Part shown: in pieces, positions 1 through 9,102 of the stretch | Layout of the letters: each line of letters opens with the position of its first letter | How positions within the stretch are numbered: position 1 is the stretch's first letter | DNA from: Acetobacterium wieringae | Lineage (GTDB): Bacteria > Bacillota > Clostridia > Eubacteriales > Eubacteriaceae | Reading direction: 5' to 3' | DNA: 64,000 nucleotides | NCBI RefSeq assembly: GCF_026646375.1 | Contig: NZ_JAIPPU010000006.1 | Coordinates: forward strand, 108,335 to 172,334 | Notes under the pieces: generated by a model | Told to the model about the DNA's origin: nothing | Databases searched by the model: none | Seen by the model: the letters and a program-made list of their open reading frames with translations, nothing else | Position numbers and translations under genes: made by a program

Positions 1-895
1 CTTTTTTTCGAATTCTGTTTTTCTCTTGATTTAACCGCTCGATAATGCTGTAATCAGTGGTTCCCAACTGACCAAGGGTTATTGTTGGTTTGAATTTCCC
101 ATGAAAATCACTTCCGGAGGTAAACAGCAGCTGATGCTTTTTACAATAGGCCAGATATCGTTGCGTTTCTTCTTCCGAGTGGGTGGTATAATAGGCTTCA
201 ACGCCGGAAAGCCCCTGTTCCAGCAGCTCATCGACAAAAGTCGTATCAATGAAATCCACCTTCATCTGGGTGTAGCCCGGATGCGCCAGAACCGCTACCC
301 CACCGCTTCGATGAACCGCCTCGATAAACACTTTTGTTTCGGGAATGTAATTGGGCGCATAAAAGGGCTTGCCAAAAACCAGAAACTGTAAAGCAAACTC
401 CAGTACCGGATTACTGTATTTTTTGTTATATTCAATAATCAAGGGATGGTTGGTGTTGCGTTCATCCTTGAAAACGCCGTAAGAAAGCGATGACGGTGCC
501 GGCGAAGTATCTTTGCTGAATTCGTAAACATTCGCTTCATCCAGATAGAGACCATTCTCCTTCAGCAGTTTGATCTGCGCCTGTAGCCAACGTTTTCTGT
601 CAGCATTAACTGTTTCAATAATCTGCGATACCGGTGACTCATCGAGATCGATATAATAAGCCAGCAAATGAACCAATTGACTGCGGTTCTGACAGAACAC
701 CTCGGTACCCGGAATCACCTCGACCCCCAGTTTTTCTCCCCAGGCCATGGCATTGTCAACTTCTTCAATACTGTCATGATCGGTGATTGCCAGAGTTGAT
801 ACATTTTCCTTAATCGCCAGTCGAATCAGTTCCTCTCCCGACAACTCTCCATCGACGCTTGCCCGGGTGTGAACATGCAGATCTATTTTTCCCAT
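1..895 (-). CDS. PHP-domain metal-dependent phosphoesterase, 3' end cut by window edge
   Basis: The frame opens with ATG at 895 behind a GGGGGAG ribosome binding site and stays open to base 1, so about 298 residues are visible and the C-terminus is missing. The N-terminus reads MGKIDLHVHTRASVDGELS: the HxH metal motif of the PHP family is at residues 7-9, followed by ITDHD at about 37-41. AHPG (about residue 206) and GSDFHG (about 262) supply the later metal ligands. PHP proteins of this size, the YciV/RNase AM group, hydrolyse 3',5'-bisphosphonucleotides or trim RNA 5' ends; the exact substrate cannot be read here. It is transcribed away from the gntR-ABC operon. Confidence 0.85.
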   Translation of the reverse strand, partial: MGKIDLHVHTRASVDGELSGEELIRLAIKENVSTLAITDHDSIEEVDNAMAWGEKLGVEVIPGTEVFCQNRSQLVHLLAYYIDLDESPVSQIIETVNADRKRWLQAQIKLLKENGLYLDEANVYEFSKDTSPAPSSLSYGVFKDERNTNHPLIIEYNKKYSNPVLEFALQFLVFGKPFYAPNYIPETKVFIEAVHRSGGVAVLAHPGYTQMKVDFIDTTFVDELLEQGLSGVEAYYTTHSEEETQRYLAYCKKHQLLFTSGSDFHGKFKPTITLGQLGTTDYSIIERLNQEKNRIRKK

Positions 896-1025
896 TCTTT
901 TCTCCCCCATTTTGTTAGCCGTCGTATCTATAATTTTAATCCCATTATCCCATCAAGTGAAGCACATTTCAACCAAAGCTTTATTTTTTAAATTCTTAAA
1001 CGATTTCGCATTTTCTTAGGCTAAA

Positions 1026-1646
1026 TCAAAACTCTTTTTCGCTATAAATTTTAACTGAGATCAGATACGAAAGAACCACCCCAACGACAGAAAACCCGAT
1101 TAATGCGATCAAATAGATCCAGGGATTTCCAATGGTTGGCAGGGACACACCCAACTGTTCCACCAGCAGAATCAGGGCGGTCGGAATCAACGCACAAAGA
1201 ACCAACAACAGCCGGGCTTTTTCAGTACCGAACTTATAAATCAAGGGAATAATCACTGAACCAAAGATTAAAGCCACCAGATAGATTACCCCGACAATGG
1301 CGAGAATTTCCAAATCAAAGCTTTTGCCCATAATGATGCTACCAACAATTCCAACCGCCAGTGATAAGACTGCCCCCAAGGTATTTAAGATAACCATCAC
1401 CAGATACTTACTGAGTACCATTTCTTTTCGGGTCACCGGCATGGTCAAGGCATAAGCGTCCCACTTGGCCAGATCGTCATAGCTGATCGTGGTCACCACC
1501 ATCATTGCAAACATCAAGATAATCATTCCAAAGATAAAACCATTGCCTTGAGGCAAGAAAACAACGGCGAAAAATACCATCATCACGCCCAGCATTTTAA
1601 ATGTGCTTTTTAAATTAAGCAGATCTTTTAAGATCAGTCCCTTCAT
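1026..1646 (-). CDS. ABC-2 type transporter permease
   Basis: A 206-residue polytopic membrane protein with about six hydrophobic segments (for example around 17-55, 87-110, 115-140 and 175-197) and no ATPase motif. It matches the ABC-2 permease type found in small GntR-controlled ABC operons. Its ATG overlaps the last base of the ATPase gene stop, so the two are translationally coupled. With the ATPase it should form a membrane transporter. The substrate is unknown; YtrA-type systems are often linked to cell-envelope stress or peptide antibiotics, which is inference here. Confidence 0.8.
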   Translation of the reverse strand: MKGLILKDLLNLKSTFKMLGVMMVFFAVVFLPQGNGFIFGMIILMFAMMVVTTISYDDLAKWDAYALTMPVTRKEMVLSKYLVMVILNTLGAVLSLAVGIVGSIIMGKSFDLEILAIVGVIYLVALIFGSVIIPLIYKFGTEKARLLLVLCALIPTALILLVEQLGVSLPTIGNPWIYLIALIGFSVVGVVLSYLISVKIYSEKEF

Positions 1647-2503
1647 TATTTTTGCCCCCTTACATAAAATAACATGATTTCTTCAATGGTTATCCCATCG
1701 ATAACCGCCTCGGGATATTTTTTGCGGATGGCTGCCTTTTCTTTCACCAGCACCTCAAAACTGAATTGATTCTTGCGATAGCGGATATATTCATTGCTCT
1801 CGAGTTTGCGGAAGTCTTCTTCACTGCACTTCAAAACCCCCATTTGTGAAAGTAGGGTCTCTTTTTCTTCGTCAAGCAAAATTTCACCCTGGTGAATAAA
1901 GACAATATAATCAGCAATCTTATCGAGATCGCTGGTAATATGTGACGATATTAAAATGGAATGTTCTTCATCCTGGATAAACTCCATAAAAACATCAAGA
2001 ATTTCCTCCCGGACAATCGGATCCAATCCGCTGGTGGCTTCGTCTAAGATCAATAACTTCGGTTCATGGGACAGCGCCACCGCAATCTGCAGCTTCATTT
2101 TCATCCCCCGGGAAAATTCTTTGATGATTTTATTTTCGGGTAGCTTGAATTCTTTCAGATAGTGTTGAAATAATTGTGCATTCCAATTTTTATAAATACT
2201 GGCCAGCATTTTTGATATATCACCGGTTTTTAAATTGTCGTGAAAATTGCAGCCGTCCATCACAACGCCGACTGATTCTTTTATTTTTTTCTCATCTGTT
2301 AAAGTATCCATACCCAGTAGCTCAATGGTACCTCCATCACGCTTGACCAAATTTAGCATCGCTTTAATGGTAGTCGTTTTACCGGCCCCATTCTCACCGA
2401 TAAAACCGACAATACTGCCTTTTGGCACTTTAAAACTAACATCTTTCAGTTGAAAATCCTGATAATTTTTGTTTAAATTTTTAATTTCAATGGCATTAAT
2501 CAT
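1646..2503 (-). CDS. ABC transporter ATP-binding protein
   Basis: The ATPase starts at MINAIEIKNLNKNYQ (ATG at 2503). The frame stays open further upstream, but that part overlaps the gntR gene and has no family similarity, so the internal start was chosen. Walker A is GENGAGKTT, the signature is SRGMKMKLQIA, and Walker B is LLILDEATSGLDP, followed by the H-loop SSHITSDL. The length, about 285 residues, fits a drug or peptide-type ABC-2 ATPase with a short C-terminal domain. It lies one base after the gntR stop codon and overlaps the permease start by one base. Confidence 0.9.
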   Translation of the reverse strand: MINAIEIKNLNKNYQDFQLKDVSFKVPKGSIVGFIGENGAGKTTTIKAMLNLVKRDGGTIELLGMDTLTDEKKIKESVGVVMDGCNFHDNLKTGDISKMLASIYKNWNAQLFQHYLKEFKLPENKIIKEFSRGMKMKLQIAVALSHEPKLLILDEATSGLDPIVREEILDVFMEFIQDEEHSILISSHITSDLDKIADYIVFIHQGEILLDEEKETLLSQMGVLKCSEEDFRKLESNEYIRYRKNQFSFEVLVKEKAAIRKKYPEAVIDGITIEEIMLFYVRGQK

Positions 2504-2504
2504 G

Positions 2505-2879
2505 TTATTCTCCCTTATACAATAGTTCCAACAACTCACTGAGTTCCTCCCAGGAAATATCACTGCTTCTGGCAATATCCACTGCTTTCTGTAAAAACTC
2601 CTCAGCCAGCCGTAGTTGCTCTTCCCGGATAAATGATAAATTCTGGTTGGCCACAAAACTGCCTTTACCAGTGACGGTTTCAATAAAACCATCCCGTTCC
2701 AGATCCGAATAGGCCCGCTTGGTGGTAATCACACTGATTCGTAGCTCCTTGGCCAGAAAGCGCATACTTGGCAAGGTGTCCCCGGGACTCAGTTCACCGC
2801 TGATAATCATCTTCTTGATCTGCTGGGCAATTTGCTCATAAATTGGTTTGTCACTGGAATTGCTGATGACGATATTCAA
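2505..2879 (-). CDS. GntR-family transcriptional regulator, YtrA type
   Basis: A 124-residue protein with an N-terminal GntR winged helix (PIYEQIAQQIKKMIISGEL, then LRISVITTKRAYSDLERDGF as the recognition region) and only a short C-terminal tail. This is the short YtrA subfamily layout, without a large ligand domain. It is the first gene of an operon with the ABC ATPase and permease. YtrA-type regulators normally repress their own operon, and a perfect 11-bp-arm palindrome overlaps the -10 box just upstream, so autoregulation is very likely. Confidence 0.9.
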   Translation of the reverse strand: MNIVISNSSDKPIYEQIAQQIKKMIISGELSPGDTLPSMRFLAKELRISVITTKRAYSDLERDGFIETVTGKGSFVANQNLSFIREEQLRLAEEFLQKAVDIARSSDISWEELSELLELLYKGE

Positions 2880-2903
2880 CGTACCACCTCATTTCGTTCG
2901 CCT

Positions 2904-2955
2904 TAGTGTATATATACTTTATATACACTATAAACTCTTTTCTCCCAGTTGTCAA
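2904..2955 (-). promoter_or_regulatory. Promoter and palindromic operator of the gntR-ABC operon
   Basis: On the minus strand a consensus -35 TTGACA (2950-2955) is separated by 17 bases from the -10 TATAGT (2927-2932). A perfect inverted repeat with 11-bp arms (2904-2914 TAGTGTATATA and 2920-2930) and a 5-base spacer covers the -10 and the likely transcription start. Such a site would let the GntR repressor block RNA polymerase directly. Confidence 0.85.
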
Positions 2956-2965
2956 GGTTTTAAGC

Positions 2966-2995
2966 AAAAAAATAAGCGAGATGGTCTCGCTTATT
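2966..2995 (-). terminator. Intrinsic terminator of the metallopeptidase gene
   Basis: An 11-bp perfect stem (2971-2981 with 2985-2995) and a 3-base loop are followed on the minus strand by a T-run (2966-2972). The stem overlaps the stop codon of the upstream metallopeptidase gene and separates it from the gntR promoter. Confidence 0.88.
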
Positions 2996-3671
2996 CCCAG
3001 CACTGAACGCTTAATTTTTTCTGGAGTTGTTTCAGTTTTTCCCGCTCCGCTTTGTAATTGGGGAGTACCTGTTCCACAATTCGCCAGAAGTTGCGTGAGT
3101 GATTCATTTCAATCAGATGAGCTAACTCGTGAACGACCACATAGCGAATGGTGGCCTCTTCGGCCATTACCAGATACCAGGAAAAATTGAGATTACCGGC
3201 ACAGGAGCAGGAACCCCATCGGGTTCGGGCACCGTTTACTTTGACGGCCTTGGGCTTTAGCCCCATATGTTTTGCCATTTCTTCCACTATATCACTGAGC
3301 ACCTTTTTTGCCAGGGTTCGGTAGCAGCCCACCAGACTGGTTCTTAATGCCTCAGCGGACATCTGAGCATAGGCATAAAAACGCTGACCATCAAAGCCGA
3401 AAGCTGGTTTTTCTACCGGCTCCAGGGGATATTCATGGCCCAGAAAGAGCAGTTTGGTTCCAAACCGCAATTCGAAATTCTCCCGCTCCGCCACCTGTTG
3501 GGCCACCGCTCCGTGGTGGGTGTTAATCCACTGCTGGTGCTGGCTAACAAAATCCGCTACGACGTTTTTGGGGGTTCCATTGGGAACCCGCACCTCAATC
3601 TGCGCGTTTTTGGTAATGTAAAGTCCCATCGTTTTGCGCTTTGAAAACTTGATTGTATAATCTTTCGTCAT
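2991..3671 (-). CDS. YgjP-like M48-type metallopeptidase (DUF45)
   Basis: 226 residues. The C-terminal half carries the zinc-protease motif VVVHELAHLIEMNHS (HExxH) followed by FWRIVEQVLPNYKAE, where the downstream glutamate is expected as third ligand. The preceding RWGSCS element is typical of the YgjP/COG1451 family. The N-terminal half is the beta-rich domain of that family. Start ATG at 3671 has AAAGGA upstream. The biological substrate of the family is not established. It sits 39 bases downstream of sbcC and may share its transcript. Confidence 0.85.
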   Translation of the reverse strand: MTKDYTIKFSKRKTMGLYITKNAQIEVRVPNGTPKNVVADFVSQHQQWINTHHGAVAQQVAERENFELRFGTKLLFLGHEYPLEPVEKPAFGFDGQRFYAYAQMSAEALRTSLVGCYRTLAKKVLSDIVEEMAKHMGLKPKAVKVNGARTRWGSCSCAGNLNFSWYLVMAEEATIRYVVVHELAHLIEMNHSRNFWRIVEQVLPNYKAEREKLKQLQKKLSVQCWE

Positions 3672-3710
3672 CGTTATCCTTTTGCTATTTCAACATACTT
3701 TTTGTCCGTC

Positions 3711-6700
3711 TTATTTTTCAATTCGCACCTTGCTGCCGCCGACTCCGGCTTCGCCAGGCGTAATCAACAGTTTAACCGGCATCCGATTCTTGATCGATTC
3801 CACATGGCTGATGATTCCCACCTTCAGGCGATCATTATGGAGCATTTCAATGGAATTCATCACCACCTCCAGGGCATCTTCATGCAGCGAACCAAAGCCC
3901 TCATCGAGAAAGAAAAATTCCAGGGGTGCCCGTCCTTTTAACTGGATTTCAGCGGACAGAGCCAGCGCCAACGCTAATGAGGCCAGAAAGGTTTCTCCGC
4001 CGGACAGGGTTGAAGCATCCCGGGCCGCACCGCCATTTTTATAATCCCGGATAATGAATTTCCCCTCATCATCAGCTTCCAGTCCATAATTACCGTTGCT
4101 GATCTCGGTAAGTCGCTTGGATGCCGCAATGGAGATATACTTGAGCCGAGAAACGGCCACAAATTCGACAAAGCGCTTACCCGAAAACAGTTTTTCCAGA
4201 TCATTAATCAGGGCCAGGCGATGATCCACCTGCTCCTTTTGCGCCAAATAGTCTGCCAACTCGGCCAGACGCTTTTCCAGCGCGTCGATACTGGTTTTTA
4301 AGCGGATCTCAAGGGCCTTTTGCTGCTCAAGGCTTTCTTCCAACAGCCGATGGGCGGTGCAAAGTTCATCATAGGCCACAGCGGTCATTTCCCGGTCATT
4401 AATTTTACGATTCAGGTCTTCCAGCTTACCGCTTAATTTCGTGCGGTTCTGGTAATAATCCTCAATCTCCATTTCCAGATCTTTGATGGTTTGATCGTCG
4501 ATACAGGCGTTTATCGCAGTGATCGGATCTTTAAAGCCCAGAGTACTCAGCTGTTTTTTCAACGCTGTCTCAGTGGTGTCAAACTGGCTTTGCAGGGTGT
4601 GCAGATTGGCTTTCATGATGGTCACTGCTTCCTGAGTTTTGTCATAATCTTCCTGGGCAGCAGCCAGCTTTTTCTTGGCCGTATTCCAGGCATTTTCGAT
4701 CCATTTGATATTACCGATAAATTTATCTTTTAATTCCCCCAGCTCTTTTAGCTGGTAATCTTTTCCCAGTTTTTCCTCAATGGCAATTCTTTTTTCTTTA
4801 TGCTGTCTGGCCTTTTCGCCAATCAGCAGTAAATGCTCCTGAACCTGCCGGTTAACACCGTGAATGGCATCATCCAGTTTTTTTAGCTGCTGTTGCTGGG
4901 TTGTCAATTTATTTTCGAGTTCTTCGAGACTGTCCATCAATTCGCCCCGACGCTGATCCATCTTTTTAATGGTTTCGTTGGCGGTATGAAAGTCAAAGGC
5001 TTTTGGGACTCTGAGCTTAGTCTTTAATTCAGCCCCTTCTGCCATCAACTCCCGGAATGCTGTTTCCTTTTTCTTTTTTAGTTCTTCCAGCTCCCGGGTC
5101 TGTAACACGAGCGCTTGCTTGCCAGCTGTTTTTTCTTTAAGATCGCCATCCAGCTTCAAGATCTGATTCCTGACTTCATGATTCTGATTTTCCAGTTTTT
5201 TTAGCTGTACTTCCCAAGCGTCCATCATCTGACTCAGCTTGGCATTGGCAGCCTCCAGCAGCTCCGGTTGTCCTGGAGGAATCGGGTCACCAAGACTGGC
5301 GATTTCACTTTTTAAGCTTTTCTGATTTTCGACCAGAATGGTAAAGCTGCCGGTTAATTGGGCAATTTCTTCTGCCAGTACGATTAATTCCTGCTCCTGT
5401 TGCTGGTGAGCTTTTTTAATGACTTCTGCCCGAATGGCATCATCCGATTCGTCCGAATAATCCGTCAACGGATGCTCAGTTGCCCCACAAACCGGGCAGG
5501 GTTCGCCGGATCGGAGCTGTTCTCTTAGTTTATGCCCAATGGTTTTATTTTCCAACTCAATCAGTTCGATTGCTACCGCTGCCATTTTTTCTTTTAGAAG
5601 CTTTTCAACAGCCTTTTTGGTATCAATCGTCTGAATCAGATTATCAAGCTGGCTTTCCAGCGCTTCAAGACGCGTTTTACTAGCCCTTTGCTTGAGAAAG
5701 ACATTTTTAATCCCCGTGATTGTTTCTTTTTCCTTCCCGATGCTGTCCCAGGTCGCCGGCCGGGCCTTTTCATGCGTATTAAGCGCCTGCTCGACAATTG
5801 CCTGCTCGGTTTCTTTTATCTGCCGCTGCTCAGCCAGATTTTTCTCACTTTCTTGCAGCGTGTTTATTTCTGTCTGATTTTTCGCCAGCCGTGTCGTATC
5901 GCTTTCAATTTCATCATTGAGCCGGGTGAGTTCTTCGGTAATGGCCATCCCCCGACCGATTTTTTCCCGATAATCCGGTTCGATCCGGCACTGCTTTTCC
6001 TCCCGACGTGCTCCATCAAGCCGCTTTTTTTCTTTTTCCATCGCCTGGGTCAGCAGTGTTTTTTCATTTTCCAAACTGATCTTGTGATGGTTTTCTGTAT
6101 CCATTTTTTTATTTAGCTCGCGGATTTCTGTTTCCAAATCCAATTGGGCTTCTTTCCAAAGAATGGCATCCGCCACCTTTTCCAACTTGCTTTGAAACTT
6201 AAAGAGGTTTTCATTTTTATAGTCATCGGTTTGCTTAAAGTTTTTCTCGCACGTTTCTTTTTCAACAAGCAGTTGTGTCAACTTTTCTTCACTGCCAATC
6301 AGACTACGCTGACTTGCTTCGACCTGATTTTTCAGGGTTTCAAATGCTTCCAGAAAGGGCCGCACTTCCAGCGCCTTTTTTCCCAGTACCACCTGCTGTT
6401 CTTTGGCGGTGATTTCGGGTTGTCTGGTTTCAAGGTTTTGAGCCGCTTCTTTGGCATTTTGCTGCTCCGTGAGCCAACTCATTAACACCGCAGCTTCTGA
6501 TCGTTCGATGTTCAACTTTTTAAATCGTTCCTGGTTTTCGTTAAGTTGTTTATGGTTTTGTGTATAACTGAGCTGCTTTTCAGTCAATGCTTCCGGGCTG
6601 ACTCCTTCATAGGTATTCATACTGCCGACAATTTGATTGAGTTTTTCAACCTCCCTGATCCGCTCCGATTTAAGCCGATTGGAGAGATCATCCCCATATT

Positions 6701-7223
6701 TAGACAAATTAAACAGCCGTTCCAGCATATCCCGACGGGGCTTTCCCTCCAGCTTCAGAAAATCACTGAATTTCCCCTGAGGCAACACCACCGTTCGGGT
6801 AAAGTCAGTGAGACCCAGGCCAATGATTTCCTCACAGGCATTGGTCACTTCGGTGGTTTTATCCGCCAACACCAGCGGCCCTTCGGGTCTTAATTCCAGT
6901 AGCTGACATTTTCCCTGATTGATGCCTTCATTTTTATTGCGTTTGAATTCACGGCTGACCTGATAGGTTTTTTGCTCCGAACCGGCGATGATAAACTCAT
7001 ACACGACACTGGCCTTGTCATTATTGACATTGATGTAATTGGTGCTGTTGCGGGACAGCTTGCCGTAGAGTGCCAGGGTAATGCCATCGAGAATGGTCGA
7101 TTTACCGCTGCCAGTTGGCCCGAAAATACCAAAAATACCCGCCTCGGTCAGGGTTTCAAAATCAATCTGCTGTTCTTCCTGAAAGCTGTTAATCCCTTTA
7201 ATTTTTAATCGAACCGGTCTCAT
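3711..7223 (-). CDS. sbcC: Exonuclease subunit SbcC (Rad50-like SMC ATPase)
   Basis: 1170 residues with the full SbcC architecture: Walker A GPTGSGKST at 35-43, a long coiled coil, the zinc-hook CPVC near residue 574, a second coiled coil, the ABC signature LSGGETFLAS near 1074 and Walker B FFFLDEGFGSL near 1108. With SbcD it forms the SbcCD (Mre11-Rad50) nuclease, which opens hairpins and processes blocked or palindromic DNA ends. Its ATG overlaps the sbcD stop by four bases, showing coupled translation. Length is normal for the family. Confidence 0.96.
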   Translation of the reverse strand: MRPVRLKIKGINSFQEEQQIDFETLTEAGIFGIFGPTGSGKSTILDGITLALYGKLSRNSTNYINVNNDKASVVYEFIIAGSEQKTYQVSREFKRNKNEGINQGKCQLLELRPEGPLVLADKTTEVTNACEEIIGLGLTDFTRTVVLPQGKFSDFLKLEGKPRRDMLERLFNLSKYGDDLSNRLKSERIREVEKLNQIVGSMNTYEGVSPEALTEKQLSYTQNHKQLNENQERFKKLNIERSEAAVLMSWLTEQQNAKEAAQNLETRQPEITAKEQQVVLGKKALEVRPFLEAFETLKNQVEASQRSLIGSEEKLTQLLVEKETCEKNFKQTDDYKNENLFKFQSKLEKVADAILWKEAQLDLETEIRELNKKMDTENHHKISLENEKTLLTQAMEKEKKRLDGARREEKQCRIEPDYREKIGRGMAITEELTRLNDEIESDTTRLAKNQTEINTLQESEKNLAEQRQIKETEQAIVEQALNTHEKARPATWDSIGKEKETITGIKNVFLKQRASKTRLEALESQLDNLIQTIDTKKAVEKLLKEKMAAVAIELIELENKTIGHKLREQLRSGEPCPVCGATEHPLTDYSDESDDAIRAEVIKKAHQQQEQELIVLAEEIAQLTGSFTILVENQKSLKSEIASLGDPIPPGQPELLEAANAKLSQMMDAWEVQLKKLENQNHEVRNQILKLDGDLKEKTAGKQALVLQTRELEELKKKKETAFRELMAEGAELKTKLRVPKAFDFHTANETIKKMDQRRGELMDSLEELENKLTTQQQQLKKLDDAIHGVNRQVQEHLLLIGEKARQHKEKRIAIEEKLGKDYQLKELGELKDKFIGNIKWIENAWNTAKKKLAAAQEDYDKTQEAVTIMKANLHTLQSQFDTTETALKKQLSTLGFKDPITAINACIDDQTIKDLEMEIEDYYQNRTKLSGKLEDLNRKINDREMTAVAYDELCTAHRLLEESLEQQKALEIRLKTSIDALEKRLAELADYLAQKEQVDHRLALINDLEKLFSGKRFVEFVAVSRLKYISIAASKRLTEISNGNYGLEADDEGKFIIRDYKNGGAARDASTLSGGETFLASLALALALSAEIQLKGRAPLEFFFLDEGFGSLHEDALEVVMNSIEMLHNDRLKVGIISHVESIKNRMPVKLLITPGEAGVGGSKVRIEK

Positions 7224-8440
7224 TTTCTGTCCTCCTCAACAACCAGCGAGAGCAGCAGTTCCAGCACCTCATCATCGGCTTCGGTGCCCCGTTCCCGGCG
7301 GTAAAATTCTTTAAAGACATCGCCAAAGGATTTCTCTGTTAAGGCTTCCAGGCTGGCCTCCGTTTCCAGGGTGGTCAGCCGGGGGATCACCTCCAAAATA
7401 TCAGCCTTGTGTGCCTTCATTTTTTTGATTTCGTCTTCCCGGATATAGTGATCGGTCTCAATTTCCAGATAAACCCAGCAGGATCGATCCGCATTGGCCG
7501 CACACCGGGCAATGGCAGCATCAACATTGTCACATTTCCAGACCTCAATGGGTTTATACACCTTTAAATCAATTTCCTTGATCTCATTTTTAACGGTCAC
7601 GCCATCGGTAACAATAATATCTGCCACCAGGCATTTTTTGTTAAAGGCAATTTCCCGACGGTTAAAATGAATCGGCGACCCGGCATAGCGGCCTCGGCCA
7701 TTGGTGCCGGGAATCACCTGGGGTTTATGAATATGTCCCAGTGCGATATAATGGGCTTTTTCGGGAAAGCACTGGCCATCGACAATATAGGTGCCACCCA
7801 GCTGAATCGTCCGCTCTGATCCGGCTTCCTCGCTGCCCATGGCAAAGATGTGGGTCGTGACCAGATTGATGGTATCATCTCTAAAATGACCCGCCAGTTG
7901 TGAAAAATAACTATGAATCCGATCACTGTACGACTTCTGATTTTCGTCTTCGGCGGTAGTCAGATCGTATAAAACCTCATTGAGCCGTTTCTCACTGGGA
8001 TAGGGTAGTAGCAGAATGACGGCCCGCTCGCCGTTAATCTCCAGCTCGACATAGCCTTCCCCCGATGCCACCACCTGATGCTTGCCATAGGCCCCGGTTG
8101 GAATAATCGTTTTAGGCACCCCGGCCATCAGAATGCCATGATCCCGGGCCAGCGGTCCCGGCGCTTCAAGGCGCTGGGGATTATCGTGATTGCCGGCGAT
8201 TACCAGAATCAGGCGTTTCCCACCGTCGGACAATTGCTTTAAGGTCTCATAAAACAATTCTTCAGCTCGGGCCGGCGGATTATAGCTGTCATAAACATCC
8301 CCGGCAATGATCAGAAGATCTATTTTTTCGTCCTTGACGATCTCAACAAAGTCCGCCAGAAAGCTGGCCTGCTCGTCCATCCGGCTGTGACCTTCGATAT
8401 TTTTGCCTAAATGCCAATCGGCGGTATGTAGTATTCTCAT
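7220..8440 (-). CDS. sbcD: Exonuclease subunit SbcD (Mre11-like nuclease)
   Basis: About 406 residues from ATG 8440 (MRILHTADWHLGKN). The frame is open further upstream, but that segment runs into a terminator hairpin and a ribosome binding site (GAGGACAC) precedes 8440. Metallophosphoesterase motifs are in order: HTADWHLG, IAGDVYDSYNPP, IAGNHDNPQRL, TTHIF and LGHIHKPQ, which coordinate two metal ions. The C-terminal part is the SbcD capping/DNA-binding region. It is the nuclease subunit partnered with the next gene, sbcC. Confidence 0.95.
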   Translation of the reverse strand: MRILHTADWHLGKNIEGHSRMDEQASFLADFVEIVKDEKIDLLIIAGDVYDSYNPPARAEELFYETLKQLSDGGKRLILVIAGNHDNPQRLEAPGPLARDHGILMAGVPKTIIPTGAYGKHQVVASGEGYVELEINGERAVILLLPYPSEKRLNEVLYDLTTAEDENQKSYSDRIHSYFSQLAGHFRDDTINLVTTHIFAMGSEEAGSERTIQLGGTYIVDGQCFPEKAHYIALGHIHKPQVIPGTNGRGRYAGSPIHFNRREIAFNKKCLVADIIVTDGVTVKNEIKEIDLKVYKPIEVWKCDNVDAAIARCAANADRSCWVYLEIETDHYIREDEIKKMKAHKADILEVIPRLTTLETEASLEALTEKSFGDVFKEFYRRERGTEADDEVLELLLSLVVEEDRK

Positions 8441-8504
8441 TTGGGTGTCCTCACTCGTATCCGTTTTGTTTATTATCCCACAGCCGCTTTTTTTTGTATA
8501 GACT

Positions 8505-8531
8505 AAAAAAAGCTCCGGCAAATGCCAGAGC
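8505..8531 (-). terminator. Intrinsic terminator upstream of sbcD
   Basis: A 9-bp stem (8512-8520 with 8523-8531, one G-T pair) and a 2-base loop are followed on the minus strand by seven Ts. It ends transcripts of the small membrane-protein genes and insulates sbcDC from them. Confidence 0.85.
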
Positions 8532-8592
8532 GGAGGGTGTTGTGTGCCTGTATCACCCTCATTCCCCTAATGTGTATGATTGTTAATCAAAT

Positions 8593-9042
8593 TCAGTTGT
8601 TTTCACTTTCTTTTGCGGCAAGCAAGCCTTTTATCAAATAAAATCCAGCAAGGGTCGGAATGAGATAGAAAGCTGGCGCATTTGTAATCAAAGCCGAGTT
8701 AAAATTTATATACAAAAAAAGAATAGCTACCGGTGTGTAAGGCATATAATATAAAAAGCCAACAATAAATGCTATAATCAAAAACGGTCCGTTTATCTTA
8801 ATTTTAAGTGCTGCTGGTTTTCTGGTCAATAATTCTAACACCATTCCAAACATCATGCTAATCAGAGGTAGCGTAATAGCCATAAAGAAAAAACCATCAC
8901 TGATAAAAAATGGCAAGGTTGAATTAAAGTTTGAATCGATCGGACTATTCTTTGCTATAAATTTAACCTTTTCGATAACAACTATATAGATCATCACTGA
9001 TGGTACCACCAGATACGGATAAATCTTTTCTAAAATTCTCAA
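8593..9042 (-). CDS. Hypothetical membrane protein, four to five TM segments
   Basis: About 149 residues, mostly hydrophobic, with helices around PYLVVPSVMIYIVVI, FFMAITLPLISMMFGMVLEL, FLIIAFIVGFLYYM and a C-terminal pair. No recognised domain or catalytic motif. I chose the TTG at 9042 because AAAGGAAG lies eight bases upstream. A GTG at 9075 in the same frame would add 11 residues but has no good ribosome binding site. It is followed by the terminator at 8505-8531 and resembles the next gene (9103-9537) in type, suggesting a related pair. Confidence 0.6.
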   Translation of the reverse strand: MRILEKIYPYLVVPSVMIYIVVIEKVKFIAKNSPIDSNFNSTLPFFISDGFFFMAITLPLISMMFGMVLELLTRKPAALKIKINGPFLIIAFIVGFLYYMPYTPVAILFLYINFNSALITNAPAFYLIPTLAGFYLIKGLLAAKESENN

Positions 9043-9102
9043 AACAACCGCTTCCTTTCTATGAAAACTACTCACTATTTTTCAGCTATCCCTAATTATA
9101 AT

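Noticed and set aside
2504..2692. N-terminal extension of the ABC ATPase frame
   Set aside because: It overlaps the gntR coding sequence and shows no ATPase residues; MINAIEIKN at 2503 is the family start.
4491..6893. Several open frames of 80-142 codons on the plus strand opposite sbcC
   Set aside because: They are mirror frames of a strongly coding coiled-coil gene, with no ribosome binding sites or domain motifs.
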